A DNA stretch of 64,000 nt from Gastracanthus pulcherrimus. Lineage: Eukaryota > Arthropoda > Insecta > Hymenoptera > Pteromalidae. Location: contig OX424576.1 in the NCBI GenBank assembly GCA_949152435.1, forward strand, positions 137,520,195 through 137,584,194, read 5' to 3'. The translations under genes and the position numbers were made by a program. This document shows positions 9,367 to 19,797 of the stretch, in pieces. How positions within the stretch are numbered: the first letter of the stretch is position 1; every line of letters starts with the position of its first letter. The notes beneath the pieces are model-generated. The model saw nothing but the letters and a program-made list of their open reading frames with translations, had not been told where the DNA came from and made no database searches.

Positions 9367-10957
9367 CTACATAATTTCTTGTTTTTATGACGTAAAAGGG
9401 AAAAATTTCACATAATGAAATTTCGAATGGATCTTTTATTTTGCGAAACCTATAACCATGAATATAAAGATGTAAAGAAATGTTTTAATTCAAATCAATT
9501 ATATTTATTTTGATGGCAGAATTTATAAAAAGACTTACTTTAGCACTCCCGCATATTCAAAACTGGGGTTAGATGGTTTTTTTTCTCAATTTTTTCAATA
9601 ACTTTTATACGAAAAAAGTATGATCTACGGTTATACCTACATTACACAGCTTAGTTTAAGATTAAAAAAAAAAATTTTTTTTAAACGTTTTTTTTTTATT
9701 TTTGCTTTAAAAATTATTAACATTTTAAAGGTTTTAGGACAAATTGAAAATTATTATTTTAAGAAAATTTTATCCTATTTTACTGTATTAATTTTTCTGT
9801 TTACCCTTTCCGAATTTTACGTTTTATTAGTAATAAAAATTTTATTTTGAACCCGAAAATCCGCTCATTATACATTATCGAATTTTGCGCATAATTGAAA
9901 TACCTCAAAAGGTAGATAAGAGTCGCCTACTTTAGGACAGTTTAGGTATTTCGTGTATAAAATCTTGGTTTAATAACAAAATTTAACTTAACAAGTCTCC
10001 TTTGATAGGTATTAATACAATGAATCAGTATATAAAAGTTAGAACATAATTAAGCAATTACGATAATTGTAATTCAACATGTAAGAGAGGTGTAAGTGTC
10101 GTCTAGTTTGGGACACCGTCCTTCACATTGGGACACTTTCGTTTAATCATATTTTAATTGCCTTAAACATGTTTTACTATTATTTATTGCTGAGTTTTCA
10201 TGATAAGATTATATTTTTATAGCAATTATATAAATTTTGTTATCACGTAGTCTTAATGTTAATATAATTGTACGATTTTACTTATTACTTTAATGGGGCA
10301 GGCCTGCGTTAAATAAAATAAATAGTTCCGAAAATGTTTATGCTATAAATACCTACCCGTAATATCTTAAATTTTACCATTTATAAATAGATTTATTACT
10401 TTAAACAGATTTCGTTATTAAAAAATGTATTATCTATAGACAACTAAATACTAAACTTATTACTATATGTTACCATTACTCAGATACGATTAAATTAAAG
10501 TAGTAGTTTAATCGCTTATGTTTCATTAATTAAAAAAATACGCTTCGGTGGGTTATTAAGTAAATTTAATTTTATAATTATGTAGTTTACAGTCAGAAAT
10601 ATTTTTAGCAAATTTCTTCTTTTAGCAAAAAGTGATTTTACTGATTTATCGTTAATAAAAGTAAATCAGCGCAATTTTGAATGTTGTACCCGTAATTAAG
10701 GTCACGTGGGTCTGTGCCGTCAGAAATAAAAAATTCTCCTAATAGTCGCGAACTGCCGCCCGGTGCTCACTCACGAAAACAAAAAACACACGCTTGACAA
10801 TAAGCACGCGGATCTTGTTGGCAGGAAAATCCTACCCTAACCATCAATATTTATTGCTTATCCACGTGAAGTGAATTCTATGAAACTATTACGAAGTGTT
10901 GGCAAATATTTCGTTTTTTATTGTTTATAAAACAATAGTGTATATTTTATTGTGATT
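9362..10957. other. AT-rich non-coding stretch
   Basis: No supported gene. A motif like gtttgggacac recurs near 10108-10135, with a weaker relative near 9930, but I could not define an element. Confidence 0.5.
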
Positions 10958-11038
10958 ATGGCTGTCGGCGTTTTGAAGGGTGGAAAGAAGATTTTTCCAT
11001 CGAAAAAAACGTTCAATGAAAACATCACGAAACAGAAG
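10958..11038 (+). CDS. Candidate short first exon, unknown product
   Basis: An ATG opens 27 codons (starting MAVGVLKGGKKIFPSKKTFN) that end exactly at AAG|GTTAAT, a plausible splice donor in phase 0. Codon composition is less AT-biased than the flanks. A possible acceptor (aaattcag) lies at 11170-11177, in frame with a 55-codon frame at 11208-11375. I do not recognise the peptide. A chance frame is quite possible. Confidence 0.25.
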
Positions 11039-11177
11039 GTTAATAATTTATTTTTATTATACTTGATAATATTCTATTATAAGATATAAATAGTTAGTCA
11101 TGAACTTAATTTTACTGTCATTGCAAATATACGTGCTCTATATTCTCCGTCCTGCATTACGTAAAATATAAATTCAG

Positions 11178-11375
11178 CTTTTCCTTTTATCTCGGACGAT
11201 TTTCACAATGAGTAAATATGTTATACGCGATGTGTACATTTTTATAAGATCACCGATGATGACGTCTAAGCAGTTCTCTCCGAGGTTTTTGCAGAAATAT
11301 GTTGTGTACGATGTTCTGATGAGGGCAGTTACCAATGATGCTAACATAAAAGCCGCTGAAGGATTTTGTGTATAA
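11178..11375 (+). CDS. Candidate downstream exon or small ORF, unknown product
   Basis: Following a possible acceptor at 11176-11177, 66 codons run open to TAA at 11373-11375, with an internal ATG at 11208 starting MSKYVIRDVYIFIRSP. The peptide has a balanced composition unlike the surrounding AT-rich DNA. No family recognised. Together with 10958-11038 it could be a two-exon gene of about 93 residues, a gene fragment, or chance. Confidence 0.25.
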   Translation, partial: LFLLSRTIFTMSKYVIRDVYIFIRSPMMTSKQFSPRFLQKYVVYDVLMRAVTNDANIKAAEGFCV

Positions 11376-12058
11376 AATGTTTTTTAATTATATATAATAT
11401 AAATATACACAAAACTTTTGGAAGAGGACCTCTTACACAAAATTATCGACGACCTTATACACCATAACATATGTGACGAATTGTGCCTATAAACTGTATG
11501 TCAAAATAGAAAACTTAACATGATTTGGTGCATATTTGTGAAAAAATAAGAAATTGTAAAAAAGTGGAAAAAAATCCGTGAGTAAAAGTCCGTTTTTGTA
11601 GTAAGAAATTTGAATAAGGAGACTTTTTAACTAAAAAAAATGGGTGTGTCGTGGGTCACACGAAAGGTGCGAATAACCCATGTCTAATTTTTAAGGATGT
11701 GTAATGATTTCATCAGCTGATCGGTGATGGTAGACTAGAGAAGGGGTGGATTATTAATTAAAAACTGCACAATCCTAAGCTTTCTGTGTTTGTTCTAACT
11801 TGTGTTTGCTTTTCGGATTTGCATTTCAAGTACATACAATTTTATAAGTACAGACCATCAAAAGTATTTAATGTAGTTCAAATCTCAAACTATTCATTGA
11901 TGCATCATTTCAAAACCTTGATTTTTAGTAAATGTAGTTCTTTGTGCACAATTTTTGGTTCAATGTTTCATCTTAAAACAAAATTTATATTCTTTAATAC
12001 GAATGAATCCTTGAATTAATTTTTAATAAGTTACATCAACATTGTATGCGGAGAACTA
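11376..12058. other. AT-rich non-coding stretch
   Basis: No supported gene. From about 12002 it is homologous to 12478-12620, forming a local duplication whose left copy contains the MITE at 12059-12309. Confidence 0.5.
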
Positions 12059-12309
12059 CACTGAAAAAAATAAAAGGCTACTTCTACTCGAGGGGTACAA
12101 GCAGTATCTGCTTGGCTCCCGACCCGACGAAATATGCGCGCAGTAGACACGCAGAAGATTGAAAGTGAGGCTATGTCTCTCCCACCTCTGCCGCGCTTTA
12201 CCGCGCAGCATTGTGCATATCTACTGCGCACCTATTTTGCTCTTACTCAGGTGGTCGAGTAGATACTGCTTGAGTCCTCAGCAGAAGCAGCCTTATATTT
12301 TTTTCAGTG
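12059..12309. mobile_element. 251-bp MITE, CACTG...CAGTG, TA duplication with paralogous empty site
   Basis: Imperfect TIRs of about 50 bases begin CACTGAAAAAAATAA and are flanked by TA (12057-12058, 12310-12311). The flanks gagaacTA and TActttttctc are found joined at 12526-12540 in a nearby duplicate, which gives the pre-insertion sequence with one TA. This defines the element ends and the 2-bp duplication from the window itself. Confidence 0.92.
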
Positions 12310-12860
12310 TACTTTTTCTCAAAATGAGGGTTTCAAAAGCAAACATCGTTGAACAGTTTGAAACTAGTACTATGTGAAATACTTTTCATAGTATAAGTGT
12401 GTGAAATTGTACCATGTGAAATACTGTTTAAAATGTATAAGCAGTTAAAAACTAATTTAATATTTAATAATATTAGGATGAATCTTTAAATTCACTTTTA
12501 ATGAGTTACATCAATATTGTATGCAGAGAACTACTTTTTCTCAAAATGAGGGTTTCGAAAGCAACCATCGTTGAACAGTTTAAAACTTGAACTATGTGAA
12601 ATACTTTTTATCGTAGAACTGCTTAAATTGTATATGATGTGAAATGTTTCAAAATTTATCTTCAATTAAATTTATATAAAATTTTTGAGACAGATTTTTG
12701 TTGATAGTTTAATAATGTATGTTTCATAAAAAGGAATACACAAATTTACACAAATATATACCAATTTTGGTATTGTGTCTCAATAAGTCCTGAAATAAAG
12801 TTAGATTACGCCCTCATATGCAAGAAGTATTTTGAAGTTGGTCAGTTTTCAGGGCAAGTC
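12310..12860. other. Duplicated non-coding segment with the empty MITE site
   Basis: 12478-12620 repeats 12002-12380 minus the MITE, at roughly 90% identity by eye, including ctttttctcaaaatgagg and atgtgaaatactttt. The rest is AT-rich without a gene. Confidence 0.75.
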
Positions 12861-13180
12861 CCCAATAGGTGCATTCATGTATTTGGTTGTGCAGCTATGT
12901 TGTGCACATTTGTAGCTGCTTGCATGTCGTTAGGTGCACGGGGAAGAAGAGAGGGGGATGCTGCGAACTGTGAAATCCAAATGTTTCGGAGTCCAAATAA
13001 CGAAAAGTAACATAACCTAATAAGTATATTAGGTTTAGATTTCTCAGTTTACAGTGTAAACTTCTCTTCTAACCCTTCTCTTCTCCCTCGTGCACCTAAC
13101 GACATGCACACAGCTGCACATGTGCACGACATAGCTGCACAATCAAATTATAGGTACACGACTCCACCTATTTAGTGGAG
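12861..13180. mobile_element. Inverted-repeat (foldback) element, about 320 bp
   Basis: The left arm (about 12864-12955), containing ttgtgcagctatgt and gcatgtcgttaggtgcac, is the reverse complement of the right arm (about 13075-13170) with a few mismatches. The spacer is about 120 bases. No coding capacity. Target duplication not determined. Confidence 0.75.
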
Positions 13181-15458
13181 GAGCTGGGTTTCTTCTCGTT
13201 TGCACCGATATGTCCACAGGAAAAAAGTATGTTTTCGTATGTATTTTGACCCGTAGAACGCGAATCCGAAGGTCTGTATATACTTGTAAAAAGTGGTCCA
13301 AAATTGTTTAAAATGTAATTGTTTATACAAATGAGAAAAAAATATTTTTTTGTTTCTGAAGTATTTTTTTCTGAAAATATATGTAATTTTAAGAAAAAAA
13401 TATTGTTACACTTATGTTCCAAAATGTTTATTTAAAAAGTTATGATATTTTGAAGTTTCAGTTTTGCAATTTTTGTCAATTTTGGCATTTTTTTCTCAAA
13501 AACTAGAGGTGCAACATAAAAATTTTTAACAACCTTTCTTGCTCAAAATTAGTCAAAGAATCAGATAATCTTTTCTTTACTTTTTAGACGCGTAGCGCGT
13601 AAAATGTACCCTATACCTAGTAAGAGAAAGAAAAGATGTTTTTTATTTCTGAAATTTTTTACGTCAAACAACGTAAGTAGCGGGGGCCCCTGGCGTTTTC
13701 GTGACTGTCATTATTCGGCGTATAGTTTCTCAGAAATAAAAAAAAAACAGTTCTAATTTTTCATTAATGATTTTAATGTAAAAAGCTGATCATTTTTAAA
13801 AACACTTTTGGAAAACTTAAAAATGACCATTTTTTAGAAAATAGTAATTTTACTTTTAATTTCAAAATTCTACCTTATAATTTTATGGTCACAATGCTCA
13901 TAATAAATTTATAGAAAACATCCTCGATAAATTTTTTTAGACAATTGTTGACTCGCTTAAATTAATCGCAAAAGCCGCTAATTTTCGAGTAGATTTTGGG
14001 GCTAGTACTCTTGACGTGAAACGCCTTATATATGTGTATATATATACATTTTTTCTCTATTTCCTTATCGATTTCTTCAATGAGGTGGTGAGTGGTAATT
14101 GCTAGTGTTACAACTAATAAATTAGAGTTTATTGTGCTAAATCTGTTTCGTTTATTTTTATGTAAAATATTAATTCATAGTTTCATAATTAATGATAAAA
14201 TAATTGATTAATGCTCTTTCTATACCTAGGCTTTAAGTTAGTCTCGCATTAACTTTTGATATCAAATAACTTTTGTTCTGTTTATGTAAAAAAAGTCTTT
14301 TAAGCTCTGAAACATACAGAAGAATATTCTCCATTTATAGGGTGTTTTCAAGTTAGTGTATCCGTTATAATAATAATGATATTCAGCATTTAAAGTTCAA
14401 GCGAGATGAACTTAAAGTGTAGGTGTAGAAAGGGCATAAAACTCTATTGATAAACATGACTAATTTATAGATAAAAATAAAAATCTTTTGTAATTTTCGA
14501 ACAAGGAAAAATATTTTGAAAAATCTCTCTCGATAACAACTTTAACACATTCGCACCTTAATGTAAAAAAGCATAAGAAAATGATCATCCCCAATCCTCC
14601 CCAAAATCCTTACATAATTTATGGATGCAATCTTTTTAAATGCTCTAGTCGGATAAGCACAAAATATTGAATATTTTTGGATAAAATATGGTAGCCTAGG
14701 CATTGAGGCGTTGTTAAAAATATATTTTAAGTCAAAATTAGTATCGAAAATTAATATGATGTAAGAATTTACAAAAGAGGTGAGCGATTTATACTTTTTC
14801 AATGCTTTATACTAAGAAAATCGTACAAAACGCATAAAACTATTAGTTTCTGACATTGTATGCGTAGGTGTCTTGAAAAATGTTCTGACGTGAATAGATA
14901 ATATTAATATGTATAAAAAACTTTCTTCCAGCCCACTTTGAACCTTGTAAGGGTAAAAAAATCAGAATTATTGCATGAGTTTTCCCAAATTAGTTACCAA
15001 CAGTGAGTTTGTACGCAAAGAATATTTTGAAAGAATAATAGAAAATACGTTATAATTTTTTCTTTTTTAATGCTTATGCAATAACCCCTCGGAAACTCCG
15101 TTTGAAATACCTATTAAATAATGTTTAAAGGCATGGTTTTAACCCATAGTTACCGAGATGAAAAAACTCACGTATTCGCCGACATGGTGGCATATGGACA
15201 CCATTAAACTTTTTCTCAATTTTTAATATGAAATTGCTTATTTTACCATGTATTAAAATGTATGTTACAAGTTACACTTACTACTGTAATTAATAATTTA
15301 AAATGTTTTTGTGAAGAAGAAACATCGAAAAAAATTGTAGGTTGGGAAATGACTTATGTTAGTTCTATTTAAAATATACATATTTTATGATAAAAAATAT
15401 TTATCACAAACTTTTTTCTTTATTTTTAAGGTTTAATTTACTAGAATACGAATATTGA
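13181..15458. other. AT-rich non-coding stretch
   Basis: No gene that I can support. It has many homopolymer runs of A and T and short unremarkable frames. Nothing structural stands out by eye. Confidence 0.5.
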
Positions 15459-16347
15459 CCCCTGGTAGAAAATTGACCAACACTTATGGCCTGTTCGCTA
15501 TCTATTGACTAACTTCCGTGGTCAATTTGTAGCCAACAATTACAGCATAAATTGACCATAATATGCAAGATACATTTATAACCTCAAATACATGTTTATA
15601 CATTTAAAATCACGCAATGTTTTTTATGGGTTTAATTGAATTTATAATATCAAATTTAGTTTACTAATGCGAGATATATAAGTGAAGTTGCAGTATTGCA
15701 TGCATTATATATATGGTAGCCAAATCATTTTCAATTATGATGTAATTCTTATATAATTTGTCTGCAAGGAAGTGATCTGACGGCAGATTATACCGTGTAT
15801 GTTTCGCACTTTCGATAGAAATATGCTGCCTTGTTCTTACGCCAGTATGTATCAAAATACTTGCAGCAGATTTACAGCCGAATGAGTGCACGTATCGGTT
15901 GGATATCTTGACGTACCAATACTTGTAGCAGAATTCTAGCAGATTTTTGTAAGTGATCTTGCAGCAGAAATTGCAGCTCAATCATTTTGCCAGATTTCTT
16001 ATGTAACATATCTTGCTCCATTATTTTATTATTATGTTGCACGTATGCGTGCACGAAGGGACTTGATGCATAGCTGAACAAATCTATCGCAAATCTTACG
16101 TGAATCTGCAAGATTACTCTTATTCATATCTGACAGCAGAATTGCAATGATCTGCGGAAACAGACTACGCATCTTCTGCTGCACTCACGGAGAGAGCAGA
16201 TTGGTTACCACCCTTTTGAAAGTAAATACGTAATTTTGATACGTAATTTTGTTACATACCAATAATACGAAACAAAAAGACGTATTTTGTTACGTGACAA
16301 ATTCGAACGGTTTGGTTCGTATTTTTATTACGTCATTTTAATACGTA

Positions 16348-16642
16348 ACAAATTTTTAAAGGTTATTTTTATTTATTGAAAATTCGAAAATTATACTAAT
16401 TATATATTTAGTGACCATTATTGTGTGTACCATGCGGATGATAACACTAAAATTGTGGGACTAAGTTATAATACTTCTATTTAAAAAATATTTTGTTTAA
16501 ACAATTAGAAGTTAAATAACATATATTATAGCTTAGTCCACCAGTTTTAGTCTTATTATCCGCATAGCACACCGGTCACTAAATATATGAATACTATAAT
16601 TTTCGAATTTTCAATAAATAAAAATAACCTTTAAAAATTTTA
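16348..16642. repeat. Large palindrome, arms about 140 bp
   Basis: The left arm starting aaatttttaaaggttattt is mirrored by a right arm ending aaataacctttaaaaatttt, with matching interiors (atatatttagtgacc against ggtcactaaatatat). The spacer is very short. It lies inside the nested TIR element. Confidence 0.85.
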
Positions 16643-16694
16643 TACGTAATACAATTACGCAAGAAAAATACGTATCAAAGTGTTCGAATTTGTC

Positions 16695-17260
16695 ACGTAA
16701 CAAAATACGTAATCTTTCGTAATAAAATACGTAATCTTGCGTAACAAAATACGTAATCTTGCGTAACAAAATACGTAATCTTGCGTAACAAAATACGTAA
16801 TCTTGCGTAACAAAATACGTAATCTTGCGTAACAAAATACGTAATCTTGCGTAACAAAATACGTAATCTTGCGTAACAAAATACGTAATCTTGCGTAACA
16901 AAATACGTAATCTTGCGTAACAAAATACGTAATCTTGCGTAACAAAATACGGAATCTTGCGTAACAAAATACGTAATCTTGCGTAACAAAATACGTAATC
17001 TTTCGTAATAAAATACGTAATCTTGCGTAACAAAATACGTAATCTTGCGTAACAAAATACGTAATCTTGCGTAACAAAATACGTAATCTTGCGTAACAAA
17101 ATACGTAATCTTGCGTAGCAAAATACGTAATCTTGCGTAACAAAATACGTAATCTTGCGTAACAAAATGCGTAATTTTGCGTAACAAAATACGTAATCTT
17201 GCGTAACAAAATACGTAATCTTGCGTAACAAAATACGTAATCTTGCGTAACAAAATACGT
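16695..17260. repeat. 22-bp minisatellite, about 26 copies
   Basis: The unit is aaaatacgtaatcttgcg followed by taac, highly homogeneous, with a few variants (ctttcgtaat near 16715 and 17002, one G for T near 16951). The period of 22 is not a multiple of three and the minus-strand unit has no stop in any frame, so all three minus frames stay open. The long minus-strand frames here are therefore repeat artefacts, not genes. Confidence 0.97.
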
Positions 17261-17412
17261 ATTGGAACGTAAATTTGATATGTAATATAATTACGTGTTA
17301 AAATTACGAATTTACTTTCAATAGGGCAGGGCAGTGTAGGTATAGTAGTGCATGCGCACGCGCACTGCGTTGTCCGCTAAGGTGGTTCGCGATCTAAATG
17401 CATAAGGACACA

Positions 17413-17540
17413 CGACATAAGAATAACATTGATTAGTATATCTATATACACAAGTAATGAGAGAAATAAATTTTTATTCCTCTTATTTGTTGTATGTATA
17501 TATACATAGATATACCAATCAGTGTTATTCTTATGACTGC
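17413..17540. repeat. Inverted repeat (hairpin), arms about 38 bp
   Basis: cataagaataacattgatta near 17417 is mirrored, with mismatches, near 17515-17537 (caatcagtgttattcttatg). It may be a small MITE. Nothing coding. Confidence 0.7.
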
Positions 17541-17855
17541 CCTTATTCTTTTGAGGTGCAAAAGTCGTTTACTCTCCCATCACAGACGCAGACATATATA
17601 CATACACGGTATGTCGACAGCTGAGAGTCGGGAGAGAGCAGACTCTTATCTGTTTCAAACATTTAAAGAAAAACGTAGTTTTTCATTGTGAGAAAGATTG
17701 CTGAGTAAAAGTTGCCCAATAGAAGAAAATTTGACTTAACTACTAAAGCAATTTCTACATAAGTCTTTGAGCTCGAACAGTTGTACAAGTTTAATTCAAA
17801 TAAATAAGCAGAGTTTGTTCCAATTTATGTATTTGTTTGTTAATTAATATATATT

Positions 17856-18663
17856 TATACCACTATAACCGCAAAATCATAATTTTAATATGATTATTCG
17901 GCTCTCGTGGTATAAAATACGGTTCGGAACTGGTGCGTAAGAAGATTTTTACCTCATATGACTTTACTCGCTCACTTCGCCGTGCGAAAAAGTCACATGA
18001 TCTAAATAATCACCTTCCGCACCCGTATCGAAATGTACTATTATTGATGCAGACGATTAAATTAAACCAAAATTTATCGCACATATCTTAAAACAAATAC
18101 AAGAGAAAATATCTGTAGGTTAGGTTTCAATATTTTCAGCATATAAGACTGGGTGTGCCACATTCTAGTATAATTTTCTAATTATGTGTTCTCTTTCAAG
18201 TATCTAATTCGTATTCAATTACTTAAGGTTCATTAAATCTTATTTATAAATAATTCTAAAAAATTACACCACCTTTTGGCCATAAACCGTCGGCCATAAG
18301 CTGGGCTGTTGATCATAATATAGGCCATAAATTGACCACATACCATAAAATTAGGCATGATATGGTAAATAGTTGGTCAATGTTTCTACCAGGGGTACGT
18401 TGTTAACATTAATATTAAACATTTGATACTGTCATAATCCGCGAGATGGTCCATGTAAAATTTAAATTTTTAAAAAAATGACTTTTCGACACGGGTGCGG
18501 AAGGTGATTATTTAACTCATGTGACGTTTTTCGCACGAGCGAAGCGAGTGAGAAAAGTCACATGAGGTAACAATCTTCTTACGCACCAGTTTCGAACCGT
18601 ATTTTATACCACGAGAGCCGCATAATCATATTGAAGTTATGATTTTGAGGTTAGAGTGGTATA
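17856..18663. repeat. Two inverted copies of a 180-bp palindromic repeat
   Basis: 17856-18036 and 18479-18663 are reverse complements at about 90% identity. Each copy is itself an imperfect palindrome around actcgcttcgctcgtgcg, with ggtgcg at one end and cgcacc at the other. One copy lies inside and one outside the element ending at 18395, so they are best read as two separate insertions rather than one foldback. Confidence 0.75.
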
Positions 18664-18790
18664 ACATATCGTACGATACTCGTGGAATAAGTCATCCTTC
18701 ATAGCACAGCGTTTAGCTCTCTCGCTGCGCTCGGGCGCTAATACACGCCGTGCCGTAAAGGACTACTTATTCCACTACTATCGTAATGTA
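18664..18790. repeat. Palindromic repeat with a ctcgctgcgctcggg centre
   Basis: cgtggaataagtcatcctt (18681-18699) is mirrored by aaggactacttattccact (about 18758-18776). The centre ctctcgctgcgctcgggcg resembles the centres of the neighbouring palindromes, suggesting one family of small palindromic repeats. Confidence 0.7.
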
Positions 18791-18965
18791 CTATTTTGAT
18801 TCTAATTTTGAGTCAGATCTAAAAAATCATTATATCTTTTTATGACTTTACATGGGGGTTTAAATTTTAATTTAAAATACAAAATATTTAATTAATTATT
18901 CAAAAAATAAAATTATTTTAGAAGTCTTAAAGACATATTTTAGATGGATATTCAGATATCTATAT

Positions 18966-19149
18966 GCCCTCCGTTGTGCTATAATCTATCTCTTACAAAT
19001 TTTCAAGTTATAATTTCAATAGCTCGACGAATAAAGTTTAAACTACGTGTTTATACAGATAATTTTCAATTTTTCGATATTTTTCGTCGAGCTATTGAAA
19101 TTTTAACTTGAAAATTTGTAAAATGGTAAATCATAACACAACGGAGGGC
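18966..19149. mobile_element. 184-bp MITE with 72-bp terminal inverted repeats
   Basis: It begins gccctccgttgtg and ends cacaacggagggc, with arms continuing through aaattttcaagtt and aatagctcgacga. The spacer is about 40 bases. No coding capacity. Confidence 0.85.
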
Positions 19150-19797
19150 AAGAATCTCGTCGTTTTGCTTAATTCAGTTTCTATATTTAATTACAGCTAA
19201 AATAGTTGTTTCTCAGTGGATAATAATTGCTGCGAAATTTGAATTTTAAATTGTCTTTGGTACCCCCTTAATGAAAATTTTGATCAAAGTAACGTTTTAT
19301 TTCGAAAATAGTCGAGTATACTTGACAATTCCTGCAAGGAATAAGAAATTTATAAATACGAATATTTTATTTTCTACTTCTTTTTACCCCGCACTAATTC
19401 CTGGATTAAAATAATGTTTTTTAAAGAAAGAGGAAGTGAAATAATATTTAGTGAGAGTAATTAATGTTTTGTTTAAATTGTATATCATATTTATTAATGT
19501 AAGAATTTTCTTGTGTAACGTATATTGCAGTTTTATAACCCGCCTTTCCCCTACTTACAACAATTTATCAAACAAGTTAAAAATATTCTTGTGACCTATT
19601 TACGTAATATAGAAGCACTTGTCTATCGAACCTTATAGAAAAGTAAGCATTTTCAAACAATTTTGCAACTTTCGTATGTACTAATCATTTTCAACTTTTC
19701 CTTATAAAAATATCCAGTTAGTTATGTCAAATATGTTTCACAAATGCTCTGTTTTACACTATACTTATTTTTCTTTATATTATTTCATAATGTAGAC
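19150..19797. other. Non-coding region upstream of the MULE gene
   Basis: AT-rich. It may hold the promoter and 5' end of the MULE, but I found no terminal inverted repeat by eye. Confidence 0.4.

Larger units (their letters stand above)
16209..17328. mobile_element. Nested 1.1-kb TIR element carrying a 22-bp minisatellite
   Basis: The ends are inverted repeats around TTGAAAGTAAAT(A/T)CGTAATTTT (left near 16217, right near 17300-17320). Inside is a large palindrome (arms about 16348-16490 and 16500-16642) and then a tandem array of a motif resembling the subterminal sequence (tacgtaattttgttac). I infer that the array arose by amplification of the subterminal repeat of this element. Confidence 0.7.
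15459..18395. mobile_element. 2.9-kb element with CCCTGGTAGAAA terminal inverted repeats
   Basis: The left end reads CCCCTGGTAGAAAATTGACC and the right end is its inverse (ttggtcaatgtttctaccag, then gggg), about 23 bases with three mismatches. The same terminal motif bounds the elements at 28470-29685 and 41844-43415. No transposase frame is present, so it is non-autonomous. It holds a nested element with a 22-bp minisatellite, a hairpin and one copy of a palindromic repeat. Target duplication unclear here. Confidence 0.65.

Noticed and set aside
9620..9850. 76-codon plus frame, hydrophobic
   Set aside because: Phe/Ile/Lys-rich product of AT-rich DNA with no family signal.
10100..10140. gtttgggacac repeats as ends of a transposon
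   Set aside because: Could not find a consistent inverted partner or target duplication.
14542..15981. Minus-strand frames of 86-105 codons
   Set aside because: No domain, AT-driven composition, no splice or start context; judged chance.
16611..17253. Three overlapping minus-strand frames of 184-206 codons
   Set aside because: They are read through a stop-free 22-bp repeat whose period is not divisible by three; the peptides repeat every 22 residues in every frame.
16695..17260. CRISPR-like regular array
   Set aside because: Direct tandem units without unique spacers, in a eukaryotic genome; it is a minisatellite.
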